Positions 1-6,202 of a stretch of 8,024 nucleotides of DNA are shown here, in pieces. Below the pieces are notes generated by a model. That model saw nothing but the letters and a program-made list of their open reading frames with translations, was not told the DNA's origin and did no database searches. Origin of the DNA: CAWBRT01 sp050015355 (GTDB lineage Bacteria > Acidobacteriota > Terriglobia > Terriglobales > Acidobacteriaceae); contig JBEKBO010000181.1 of NCBI GenBank assembly GCA_050015355.1, positions 1 to 8,024 of the forward strand, written 5' to 3'. Each line of letters starts with the position of its first letter. The first letter of the stretch is position 1. A program made the position numbers and the translations under genes.

Positions 1-106
1 CGCCGCCACCAAACTGCGGCATGCGGCCGCAGGACGGGAAATCAGCACCTATAACCGAGATGTTTGTTTGGAACCTCCTGCTTCTCGATTACAGAACGGT
101 TCTTGT

Positions 107-250
107 TCAGAGGTTCCCTAGCAACTTGTGGATAAGCTCTGCAGGGCAGGAGCTGTGTTTTCGGAACAGTTGCAGCAACTCAATCGTCACTTCCGGCTCA
201 CATTCCAGAAGCACCTTGCGAAGCGAGTTCAACTGGCTTTGGTCCGGGTA
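107..250 (-). pseudogene. Coding-like fragment without a start codon
   Basis: On the minus strand, 47 codons are open between an in-frame TAG (plus 251-253) and a TGA (plus 107-109). There is no ATG, GTG or TTG at the proximal end. The predicted peptide is leucine-rich and helix-prone (it includes SLRKVLLECEPEV and IELLQLFRKH) and has a natural-looking amphipathic composition, which is why I list it. I do not recognise a family. It may be the C-terminal tail of a lost gene, or a chance open stretch. No function is proposed. Confidence 0.2.
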
Positions 251-375
251 CTAATCCACAACTGACTATTACTTGCCGTTTGACCGTCACTCGAAACAAA
301 TCCCCCGTCAACTCATTTACTGAGTTCGAGCGATAGTTGTATGCCGGCTGGAGGAGGTTCCACCACAGGCCATGA

Positions 376-398
376 GGAGGCCACGATGCCGCGCCTCC
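376..398 (-). terminator. Hairpin downstream of iclR, weak terminator candidate
   Basis: A perfect 6-bp inverted repeat (GGAGGC and GCCTCC) encloses an 11-base loop, starting about 31 bases beyond the iclR stop codon in the direction of iclR transcription. There is no T-run after the stem on the minus strand, so it does not meet the classical intrinsic-terminator pattern. It may act only as a 3' stabilising structure, or it may be incidental, since part of it is the AGGAGG-like ribosome-binding site of the short plus-strand frame at 386. Confidence 0.2.
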
Positions 399-445
399 AA
401 GATCTGCTGGCGGTACGCCGTGGGCGACTTCATAAGAGATGTTGA
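386..445 (+). other. Short 19-codon frame with strong ribosome-binding site
   Basis: ATG at 386 is preceded by GAGGAGG (374-380) at a 5-base distance, a near-ideal ribosome-binding site. It opens a frame of 19 codons (MPRLQDLLAVRRGR...) ending at TGA 443-445, so it overlaps the 3' end of the oppositely oriented iclR gene by 16 bases. It is too short to assign. It could be a truncated gene start left where the iclR-led cluster joined older DNA, a small peptide gene, or coincidence. The good ribosome-binding site is the only positive evidence. Confidence 0.2.
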
Positions 446-1233
446 CATCCGTTCTGAATGAGAGTCGCCACCTTCAGCAATGTTTTTGCCAGTTGCTTGC
501 GACGCTTCAATTCCATGCGCGACGCAATTGCGGCGATACTCAAAGCGGCTACCGGCCTGCCTTCGGAATTCCGCACCGGTACTCCGACGCCACCCATACC
601 CTTAATCAGTTGTTCACCAAAGGTGGAATAACCGCTCGTGCGTGCAGCGGCAATCATTTGCCGTAAACTCTGGTCGGAGATCCCAAAGCGTTTACGTGCC
701 TCCGCCTGCGTCTGTATGAGCCGGTCGATCTCAGCATCGCTTAAGAATGCCATGATTGCAAGAGGACCGCTGCCGACCCCCAGCGGGCGCCTGTCTCCGA
801 TATTCAGAGTCAGCGTTTTGATCGGGAAACTTCCTACCGCACGGCCGTAACAGACAGCTTCGTCCCCGCGACGCAAGAGGAAATAGGCGGTGTCCTCCGA
901 CTCCTCCGCGAGCCGGCGCAGATACGGCATTACCCGCTCGGCGAGTTGGTAACGTTCGCCCGCCATCACCGTCCAGGCAAAAAGCCTATCGCCCAAAAAA
1001 AAGCGGCCCTCGTTCTGCTCGAATATGGCGAGACGGTGAGCTGTCAGCCCGGCAAGGCAACGGTGTGCCGCGGTTTTGCTCAGAGCTGTAATCCGCACGA
1101 CGTCGGTAAGCCGCAAGCCATTGTTTCCGCTTTCCGCCAGCGCCTCGAGCACCAGCGCCGCCCGAGCTATGTTCTGGTGTTTTCCGTCCGCGCTGTCGGT
1201 AACATTCAAAGGGTGTCTCTCACGGTCGCGCAT
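430..1233 (-). CDS. IclR-family transcriptional regulator
   Basis: This is a 267-residue DNA-binding regulator, close to the usual 250-270 residues of the IclR family. Residues ~20-80 form the winged helix-turn-helix (NIARAALVLEALAES, then LRLTDVVRITALSKTAAHRCL as recognition region, then a short wing around EGRFFLG). Residues ~95-260 form the IclR effector domain, with signatures GVGSGPLAIMAFL (152-164) and GYSTFGEQLIKGMGGVGVPV (201-220) followed by the strand GRPVAALSIAA. Family members bind small carboxylates or aromatic acids and act as repressors or activators. The ATG start has AGGAGG 10 bases upstream. The gene is divergent from the ThDP enzyme/permease/aldolase cluster, so it most likely controls that cluster and itself through the operator-like repeats near 1320-1357. 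Its ligand is unknown. The family call is secure. Confidence 0.95.
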   Translation of the reverse strand: MRDRERHPLNVTDSADGKHQNIARAALVLEALAESGNNGLRLTDVVRITALSKTAAHRCLAGLTAHRLAIFEQNEGRFFLGDRLFAWTVMAGERYQLAERVMPYLRRLAEESEDTAYFLLRRGDEAVCYGRAVGSFPIKTLTLNIGDRRPLGVGSGPLAIMAFLSDAEIDRLIQTQAEARKRFGISDQSLRQMIAAARTSGYSTFGEQLIKGMGGVGVPVRNSEGRPVAALSIAAIASRMELKRRKQLAKTLLKVATLIQNGCQHLL

Positions 1234-1243
1234 CTACTCAAAG

Positions 1244-1249
1244 CCTCCT
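1244..1249 (-). promoter_or_regulatory. Ribosome-binding site of iclR
   Basis: AGGAGG on the minus strand (plus strand CCTCCT) sits 10 bases before the ATG at 1233. It supports that start over the in-frame GTG ten codons later. Confidence 0.7.
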
Positions 1250-1282
1250 GAATTTGCTTGCAAAAAAATCATGACAAAACCC

Positions 1283-1312
1283 TTGACAACCGAAAAGCAG
1301 AATGAGTAAAGT
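1283..1312 (+). promoter_or_regulatory. Sigma-70-like promoter for the catabolic cluster
   Basis: A perfect -35 box TTGACA (1283-1288) is followed after 18 bases by TAAAGT (1307-1312), which matches the TATAAT consensus at four of six positions. Transcription would start near 1319-1320, giving a leader of about 100 bases before the ThDP-enzyme ATG at 1423. The two operator-like sites lie at and just downstream of this start point, a layout expected for repression. The position is inferred by eye only. Confidence 0.5.
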
Positions 1313-1319
1313 TTCCTTC

Positions 1320-1336
1320 GTTCTGATTAGTGTAAC
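1320..1336. promoter_or_regulatory. Upstream operator-like site
   Basis: GTTCTGATTAGTGTAAC shares 12 of 17 positions with the palindromic site 21 bp further on (1341-1357) and has GTT/AAC symmetry at its ends. It overlaps the expected transcription start of the cluster. It is probably the weaker of two binding sites for the divergent IclR-type regulator. This is inferred from repetition and position; no operator consensus for this particular protein is known to me. Confidence 0.4.
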
Positions 1337-1340
1337 ATAT

Positions 1341-1357
1341 ATTCCGATTAACGGAAC
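1341..1357. promoter_or_regulatory. Palindromic operator-like site, likely IclR target
   Basis: ATTCCGATTAACGGAAC contains a perfect inverted repeat, TTCCG-ATTAA-CGGAA (1342-1356). Symmetric 15-17-bp sites with short arms and an AT-rich centre are typical of IclR-family operators. It lies in the divergent iclR/ThDP-enzyme intergenic region, exactly 21 bp (two helical turns) after the related site at 1320-1336. A dimer or tetramer of the regulator could therefore sit on one face of the helix. Confidence 0.5.
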
Positions 1358-1422
1358 ACATAAAACTTACAATCGACCGGTTCCGGCGCACCATCGAGAG
1401 CTGAGGACCCCCAAAGGAGATC

Positions 1423-3198
1423 ATGACTTCTACAGTGTTGGATAGCGATGTGATCAGCCCGGAAGCCGCTGCCAGGATTCTGTCTATCTCCGGTGGCGAG
1501 GCCATAGCCCGCATGATTGCGGCCTCCGGCGGAGGTCCGATGTTTGGCATGGGAGGGTTCCAACTCCTGCCGTTCTACGATGCCGCGCGCCGTCTGGAAA
1601 TGCCGCACTACCTGGTAAATGACGAGCGGACCGGCGTCTTCGCCGCAGATGCGTATGCCAAGGTCTCCGGGCGCGTCGGCTTGGTCGATGCGACTCTTGG
1701 TCCAGGCTCGACCAATCTTCTCACGGGATTGCTAGAGGCGTTGAACGCGGGAACGCCGTTGGTGGCGGTGGTCGGCGACAGCCATCGCGATCACTCGTGG
1801 AAGAACATGACGCAGGAAAGCAGGCAGGTGGAAATCCTGCGTCCGGCATGCAAGGAACTGATACGCATCGAGGCCATCCAGCGCATCCCCGAACTAATGC
1901 GGCGCGCGTTCGTGGTCGCCACCAGCGGCCGTCCGGGCCCCGTGGTGGTGGACGTGCCGGAAGACGTCGCTCACGGGGTGCACGACTTCGAGGCGGCTGA
2001 ATTTTACGTGAACTCCAACTATAGGCATGCGCCCGCGCTGCGTTGCCGGCCCAACGGCAGCTCGATTGAGAAGGCCGCCGAAATGATCCGCGCAGCAAAA
2101 CGACCGATCATTCTTGCCGGTGGAGGAGTTCACCTATCCGGAGCTGCCGGCACATTGACCGAATTTGCCCATGCGCTGAACATTCCCGTCGCGCATACCC
2201 TGACCGGCAAGGGGGCCATTGCCTGCAACGATCCGCTCAGTGCGGGCCTGTTTGGCCGCTTTGACCGGATTGCAAACGGCCTAATAGCGGAGGCAGACCT
2301 GATTCTGGTGGTCGGCTGCAAGCTCGGCGAAATCGCCACCAAGCGTTATACCGTCCCGGACCGCGGTAAAGCGATTATTCACCTCGACATTGTGGCCGAA
2401 GAAATTGAGCGCACTGCCCGGCCCCAACTGGCGCTTTGGGGCGACGCATTGCTGGGCATTCAGGACCTTGGCGCCGCACTTGCTGCGGACGCCACGGAGA
2501 TCCGGTCTCGGCAGGCAGCGTATGCGGCCGAGGTAGTGCGGCGGATGGAGAAATGGCGCAACGACGTTGCAGCGCGTCTTAACTCGGATGAGATACCGGT
2601 GAATATGGCGCGACTGATGACGGAAATAAATCGCGTGCTGCCGCCGGATGGTTATCTGGTGGCCGACGGCGGGTTTGCGGCGCACTGGGGCGGCCTGTTG
2701 TTCGATACCAAGCAGCCTGGGCGGGCGTTCATTCCCGATAGGGGCTTTGCCTCGATTGGCTACGGACTGCCGGGTGCCATCGGTGTAGCGCTTGCTTCTC
2801 AAGGACACGCGGTGTTCAGCCTGACCGGAGATGCGGGATTCAACATGTCGTTGGGAGATTTGGAGACGGCTCGCCGTCTCGGGCTGACCTTCACGGTAAT
2901 CGTGGTAAACAATGGAGCATCGGGCTACGTTAAGGCGCTGCAACATTTGCTGTACGGCGCGGGCGCATATCACGCCTCTGATCTGGCCGAGACGAACTAT
3001 GCGGAGATCGCCAAGGCGTTTGGCTGCAACGGCATTCGCGTCGACGACCCTGGCCAGCTTGACGCCGCACTGCGGCAGGCGCTGGCCAGCGCTGGACCAA
3101 CGGTAGTCGATGTGGTGGTTACGCGCGATCCGGCGCAGATGTTGCCTGCGGTAGATAACCGGACCGTCAAAATTGCCAAGGGGGACCGCATCGCCTGA
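1423..3198 (+). CDS. ThDP-dependent enzyme, acetolactate synthase-like superfamily
   Basis: A 591-residue cytoplasmic enzyme with the full three-domain fold of the acetolactate synthase/2-oxoacid decarboxylase superfamily. The N-terminal ThDP-binding domain (~13-185) holds the cofactor-activating glutamate at E68 (in NDERTGVFAADAYAK) and GPGSTNLLTGL (93-103). The central domain (~210-350) includes KRPIILAGGGVHLSG. The C-terminal ThDP domain (~385-575) has GFASIGYGLPGAIGVA and the diphosphate/Mg motif from G469-D470 to N496-N497. Members decarboxylate or carboligate 2-oxo acids such as pyruvate. E68 argues against glyoxylate carboligase, which lacks this glutamate. Anabolic acetolactate synthase is unlikely because no regulatory small subunit follows and the neighbours are a permease and a catabolic aldolase. 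AGGAG (1415-1419) lies 3 bases before the ATG. The third residue of the usual GDG motif is alanine. Superfamily certain, reaction unknown. Confidence 0.9.
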   Translation: MTSTVLDSDVISPEAAARILSISGGEAIARMIAASGGGPMFGMGGFQLLPFYDAARRLEMPHYLVNDERTGVFAADAYAKVSGRVGLVDATLGPGSTNLLTGLLEALNAGTPLVAVVGDSHRDHSWKNMTQESRQVEILRPACKELIRIEAIQRIPELMRRAFVVATSGRPGPVVVDVPEDVAHGVHDFEAAEFYVNSNYRHAPALRCRPNGSSIEKAAEMIRAAKRPIILAGGGVHLSGAAGTLTEFAHALNIPVAHTLTGKGAIACNDPLSAGLFGRFDRIANGLIAEADLILVVGCKLGEIATKRYTVPDRGKAIIHLDIVAEEIERTARPQLALWGDALLGIQDLGAALAADATEIRSRQAAYAAEVVRRMEKWRNDVAARLNSDEIPVNMARLMTEINRVLPPDGYLVADGGFAAHWGGLLFDTKQPGRAFIPDRGFASIGYGLPGAIGVALASQGHAVFSLTGDAGFNMSLGDLETARRLGLTFTVIVVNNGASGYVKALQHLLYGAGAYHASDLAETNYAEIAKAFGCNGIRVDDPGQLDAALRQALASAGPTVVDVVVTRDPAQMLPAVDNRTVKIAKGDRIA

Positions 3199-3211
3199 CG
3201 GAGCTGCCGTC
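3197..3211 (+). other. Small hairpin after the ThDP-enzyme stop
   Basis: GACGG and CCGTC form a perfect 5-bp stem around AGCTG, beginning inside the stop codon of the ThDP-enzyme gene. No T-run follows, so it is not a convincing terminator. It could attenuate or stabilise the message between the enzyme and the permease, or be incidental. Confidence 0.2.
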
Positions 3212-3259
3212 GAACTCGCGCCGCCTCATTACAGGTTGGGAAGCAGTGAGGAGTTACGC

Positions 3260-3301
3260 ATGCGAGGTAGCGCGTATCAAGTACTTAACATGGTCGACTG
3301 A
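3260..3301 (+). other. Possible 13-residue leader peptide upstream of the permease
   Basis: ATG at 3260 has GAGGAG (3248-3253) at 6 bases and encodes MRGSAYQVLNMVD before TGA 3299-3301. The stop abuts the AAAGGTGA ribosome-binding site of the permease gene (3301-3308), and the permease ATG follows 13 bases after the stop. The geometry is what translational coupling or a leader peptide would need. No residue repeats hint at attenuation by a specific charged tRNA. It fills the otherwise empty 116-base gap between two co-directional genes. Conservation is unknown. Confidence 0.3.
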
Positions 3302-3314
3302 AAGGTGACTCTAC

Positions 3315-5036
3315 ATGCCATGGACCCAAGTTTATAACCCCTTGCATAACATGGTGCTTTCTGTTCTTGCGGCGGCCATCCCGTTGGTAGTTGTCGCTTA
3401 CATGCTGGGGGTCAAGAAGATTCCCAGCCATAAATCGACCGGCGCCGGCGTGATTGCGGTCCTGATTGTCGCATTCACCGTGTTTCACATGCCCGGCATG
3501 CTTCTTTTCCACTCGGCGGCCTCGGGTGTGGTGGTCGGCCTGACGTTTGCCGACGTAATCATCGGCGCCATCACCTTCTATATCACGATCAACAAGACGG
3601 GCCACTTTGCTGTCATCCGCAAGTCGATCCTGATGGTCACGCCCGATCCGCGGGTGCAGGTGCTGCTGATTGCATTCTGTTTCGGCGCGTTCCTGGAAGC
3701 GATTGCCGGCGGCGGAACTCCGGTGGTGATCACGGTCGCGATGCTGGTGGGAATCGGATTCCTGCCGTTCCATGCGGCCAAGATCTGTCTGCTGGCCAAC
3801 AGCACCCCGGTAGGGTTCGGCGCAATCGGCCTGCCGGCGATTGTTCTGGCGATGGTGACCAAGCTGCCCCTGATGGATATTTCCCGCATGACCGCCAAGC
3901 AGATCCCGGTGATATCGCTGATCATTCCGACTTTGCTCGTGGGCATTCTCTTCGGGTGGAAGGGAATCAAGGGAGTGTGGCCTGCAATTGCGGTGACGAC
4001 AATCGTTTTCTCCGGGGCACAGTTCTTGGTGGCCATGTATCTTGGTCCGCTGCTGCCTGACGTTATCGCCAGCATCGCGGCTCTGGTTGCGCTGGTGGTT
4101 TTGCAGCGGTTCTGGAAACCGAAAGAGATTTGGAAGTTTGAGCCGAAACCTGAATCTCTCGGCGCGATGGCGGCGCGCTCTCCGGCTGCTTCGAGCAGTC
4201 AGGCGGCCCAGGCACATGGTGCACACATGCCGCCGGCCGACCTGGGCGGCGACGACAAGATTCCCACGCGCAAGGAAATCCTGGCCGCATGGTTTCCCAT
4301 GCTGGTTCTGGTCATCGTGGTCGGGTTGTGGGGATATCCGTCCACGTCCGAGTTTTTGCGCTCAACCGACATCGCCTTCCGCTGGCCGGGTTTGCACAAT
4401 CTCGTGGTTGCGGTTCCACCCATCGAGCCGAAGGCAACCGCGATTTCCGGCATGACAAGAATCACCTGGCTGTCGAATTGCGGAAGCGGCCTGATTATCG
4501 CCTCGTTTCTCGTGGTGGTGCTTACCAAAGGGATCTCACATGTCGGCATCGCCTGGCAGGCAATCATACAAAGCTGCCGGCAGTTGAAGTACGCCATCGC
4601 CACCGACATCTTCGCCACCAGCTTGGCTTGGGTTATGAACTATGCCGGCCTTACCGCCACACTGGCCTTGGCGTTTGCGGCGACCGGGGTTGCGCTGCCC
4701 TTCTTCTCAGCCTACCTGGGATGGATGGGAGTGTTCATTACCGGCAGCGACTCGAAGGCGAACGCGCTGTTCGGCAATCTGCAGGCACTTACCGCCCGGC
4801 AGGCTGGACTGCCGGCGATTCTGACCGCGTGCACAAACTCGACTGGCGGAGCGATCGGCAAAATGGTTTCCCCTCTTGAGCTGGCGGTCGCGACCAGTGC
4901 CGGCGGTCTGGCCGGCAAAGAAGGCGATCTCTTCCGCGCTGTTCTTGGTTACAGCCTGGCGCTGACAGCCGTTGCAGGCACTCTTGCCATGCTGCAAGCG
5001 TACGTATTTCCCTTTGTGATTCCAGTGGTAAAGTAG
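3315..5036 (+). CDS. lctP: LctP-family lactate/glycolate-type permease
   Basis: A 573-residue polytopic inner-membrane transporter of the L-lactate permease family, which imports 2-hydroxymonocarboxylates such as lactate and glycolate with protons. Hydrophobic segments run through ~13-31, 42-58, 70-92, 114-147, 154-182, 198-214, 223-266, 324-340, 391-405, 430-475 and 540-572, consistent with the usual 12 or more helices. Family signatures are CFGAFLEAIAGGGTPVVIT (122-140), ANSTPVGFGAIGLP (161-174), TGSDSKANALFGNLQ (476-490) and NSTGGAIGKMVSP (508-520). The conserved AGFGTP is AGGGTP here and SDTSSNALFG is SDSKANALFG, so the substrate may differ from lactate. A hydrophilic Ala/Ser/Pro-rich loop spans ~270-320. 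AGGTGA (3303-3308) supports the start. It lies between two 2-oxo-acid enzymes, which suggests it feeds them. Confidence 0.92.
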   Translation: MPWTQVYNPLHNMVLSVLAAAIPLVVVAYMLGVKKIPSHKSTGAGVIAVLIVAFTVFHMPGMLLFHSAASGVVVGLTFADVIIGAITFYITINKTGHFAVIRKSILMVTPDPRVQVLLIAFCFGAFLEAIAGGGTPVVITVAMLVGIGFLPFHAAKICLLANSTPVGFGAIGLPAIVLAMVTKLPLMDISRMTAKQIPVISLIIPTLLVGILFGWKGIKGVWPAIAVTTIVFSGAQFLVAMYLGPLLPDVIASIAALVALVVLQRFWKPKEIWKFEPKPESLGAMAARSPAASSSQAAQAHGAHMPPADLGGDDKIPTRKEILAAWFPMLVLVIVVGLWGYPSTSEFLRSTDIAFRWPGLHNLVVAVPPIEPKATAISGMTRITWLSNCGSGLIIASFLVVVLTKGISHVGIAWQAIIQSCRQLKYAIATDIFATSLAWVMNYAGLTATLALAFAATGVALPFFSAYLGWMGVFITGSDSKANALFGNLQALTARQAGLPAILTACTNSTGGAIGKMVSPLELAVATSAGGLAGKEGDLFRAVLGYSLALTAVAGTLAMLQAYVFPFVIPVVK

Positions 5037-5058
5037 GGCAGCCCAAAAGGAGAGACGA

Positions 5059-5877
5059 ATGAAATTCAAGGAAAACAAAGTAAAGACGCTACTCTCTTCC
5101 GGAGCAAAGGCGCTGGGCGCCTGGGCACAAATAGCCAGCCCCGACATCGTGGAGATTATGGGGAATACAGGTTTCGATTACGTAATCATCGATCTCGAGC
5201 ATGGGGCCTTTTACTTCGAAACCGCGGTACAGATGATCAGGGCAGCCGAGACGGCCGGCATCACTCCAGTTATACGGGTTCCGGATAAGAATCCCAGCTT
5301 CATTATGAGAATGCTTGATGCCGGCGCAATGGGCATTCTTGTGCCGGGTGTTGAAACCAAAGAAGATGCTCAGGCTGTCGCCGCTGCTGTGAGATACCGT
5401 CCCTTGGGAAGCCGCGGTGCGTGTCCGGGGACGAGGGCGGCAGGGCACCAGGCGGAGAATTGGCCGGAGTTCGTGAAGTGGTCCAACGACAACGTAATGC
5501 TCTGGCTGCTGGTCGAGGGGGCCGCCGGTGTGAGCAACTTCGATCAGATCATTGAAGCGCCGGGGATCGACGCCGTCATGATGGGGCCTTTCGATCTCTC
5601 GCAAGCGCTCGGATACCCCGGGCAACCCGGCCATCCGGCGGTCGTGGCCAAGATTGAAGAGATAGTTCGCAAGGCGCGGGCAAAGGATATCGACATGGTC
5701 GCCGCAATTTTCTCCAAGACGCCGGAAACGATGCAGAACGAGGTGCGGCATTGGGCCGACCTCGGCTGCCGAATCATCGCCGCCGGCAGTGACCGGCGCA
5801 TCATCTCAGCGGGCTTCAGGTCCGTTGTTGACGGACTGAAACCGCTGTGCGCGCGGTCACAAGTGGCTTCGCGCTGA
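5059..5877 (+). CDS. HpcH/HpaI-family class II aldolase
   Basis: A 272-residue metal-dependent aldolase, near the usual 250-270 residues. Family members cleave 2-keto-3-deoxy acids to pyruvate plus an aldehyde (HpaI, GarL and RhmA types), or run the reverse. The TIM-barrel landmarks are in place: IDLEHGAF with catalytic-type D45 and H48, VIRVP with R73, AGAMGILVPGVET (88-100), RPLGSRG (114-120), metal ligands E153 (LLVEG) and D179 (MGPFDLS), and AAGSDRRII (241-249) near the C terminus. The start has AAGGAG (5047-5052) 6 bases before ATG and lies 22 bases after the permease stop, so the two are almost surely co-transcribed. The residues visible do not separate 2-dehydro-3-deoxyglucarate aldolase from 4-hydroxy-2-oxoacid or rhamnonate aldolases, so I give no symbol. 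Confidence 0.92.
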   Translation: MKFKENKVKTLLSSGAKALGAWAQIASPDIVEIMGNTGFDYVIIDLEHGAFYFETAVQMIRAAETAGITPVIRVPDKNPSFIMRMLDAGAMGILVPGVETKEDAQAVAAAVRYRPLGSRGACPGTRAAGHQAENWPEFVKWSNDNVMLWLLVEGAAGVSNFDQIIEAPGIDAVMMGPFDLSQALGYPGQPGHPAVVAKIEEIVRKARAKDIDMVAAIFSKTPETMQNEVRHWADLGCRIIAAGSDRRIISAGFRSVVDGLKPLCARSQVASR

Positions 5878-6058
5878 GCTTTCGCTCGCCATACGGAAGG
5901 GATGGGGACGATCAGCGCTGCAGGCGTCGCGCCCGCGCTTGAACAAATGGTGTGAACTCGGGAGGACAACACAATCTCCAGTTGATGGAATCCTCCGGAA
6001 TGCGTGGCGAGACACGGCCCACAAGGGCACGTCAAGGGAATCCCAGACGGGCATGAGC
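5878..6058. other. Non-coding stretch after the aldolase
   Basis: No gene is recognisable. Open frames crossing it on the minus strand are long only because they continue through the aldolase in a non-coding frame. The 8-bp palindrome CAGCGCTG and loose GC-rich inverted repeats occur just after the aldolase stop, but none is followed by a T-run, so no intrinsic terminator is called. Confidence 0.4.
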
Positions 6059-6202
6059 TTATAATGTTATTCCCTTACCGGCCGCCCGAGCCAACCACTT
6101 GGTTGCGAACGCCATTGGGGCCTTGGGATCTATGGCTTCCCAAAAGCGTTTGCGGTCGCGGGTGTCTAAATCTCCGAACACCTGCCCTGCTTGCCGCCAC
6201 CA
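6059..6202 (-). pseudogene. Coding-like tail of unknown family
   Basis: On the minus strand 47 codons run from just after a TGA (plus 6203-6205) to TAA (plus 6059-6061). The peptide includes GQVFGDLDTRDRKRFWEAI and PKAPMAFATKWLARAAGK, with natural-looking amphipathic composition. The frame is the same as the hydrolase remnant upstream, interrupted only by the TGA, so both could belong to one decayed locus or to two fused remnants. I do not recognise the family. No function is proposed. Confidence 0.25.

Larger units (their letters stand above)
1..429. other. Gene-poor left flank with no intact gene
   Basis: I see no complete gene in this stretch. It contains a 48-codon coding-like fragment on the minus strand (107-250), an inverted repeat at 70-117 (arms GGAACCTC and GAGGTTCC, with an inner palindrome AGAACGGTTCT at 93-103), and a 17-bp palindrome at 310-326 (AACTCA-TTTAC-TGAGTT). 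There is also a hairpin at 376-398 and a short frame with a good ribosome-binding site at 386-445. The plus-strand open frame at 21-254 has no plausible ribosome-binding site or recognisable composition and overlaps the minus-strand fragment, so I do not call it a gene. The region reads like an eroded junction beside the iclR-led cluster. Confidence 0.5.

Noticed and set aside
127..135. TGTGGATAA, a perfect match to a DnaA box, with a near match at 252-260.
   Set aside because: A single perfect 9-mer plus one imperfect site, without an AT-rich unwinding region, dnaA/dnaN genes or a box cluster, does not make an origin.
2281..2973. A 230-codon antisense open frame within the ThDP-enzyme gene.
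   Set aside because: It overlaps a fully conserved enzyme on the other strand and shows no family motif.
1423..3198. Annotation of the ThDP enzyme as ilvB (biosynthetic acetolactate synthase) or gcl (glyoxylate carboligase).
   Set aside because: No ilvN-like small subunit follows and the context is catabolic, which argues against ilvB. The preserved activating glutamate E68 argues against gcl.
3285..4226. A 313-codon antisense open frame opposite the permease.
   Set aside because: Its peptide is dominated by His, Arg, Gln and Asn in a low-information pattern typical of the antisense of a hydrophobic membrane protein, and the sense strand has all LctP motifs.
4289..4879. A 196-codon plus-strand frame inside the permease gene.
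   Set aside because: It is an out-of-frame shadow of the LctP coding sequence with an Arg/Gly/His-rich composition.
5089..5751. A 220-codon antisense open frame within the aldolase gene.
   Set aside because: It is explained by the aldolase coding sequence on the plus strand; the peptide has no recognisable domain.
5930..6000. A loose inverted repeat (GGAGGA and TCCTCC) after the aldolase as an operon terminator.
   Set aside because: The arms are only 6 bp, the loop is about 26 bases and no T-run follows.
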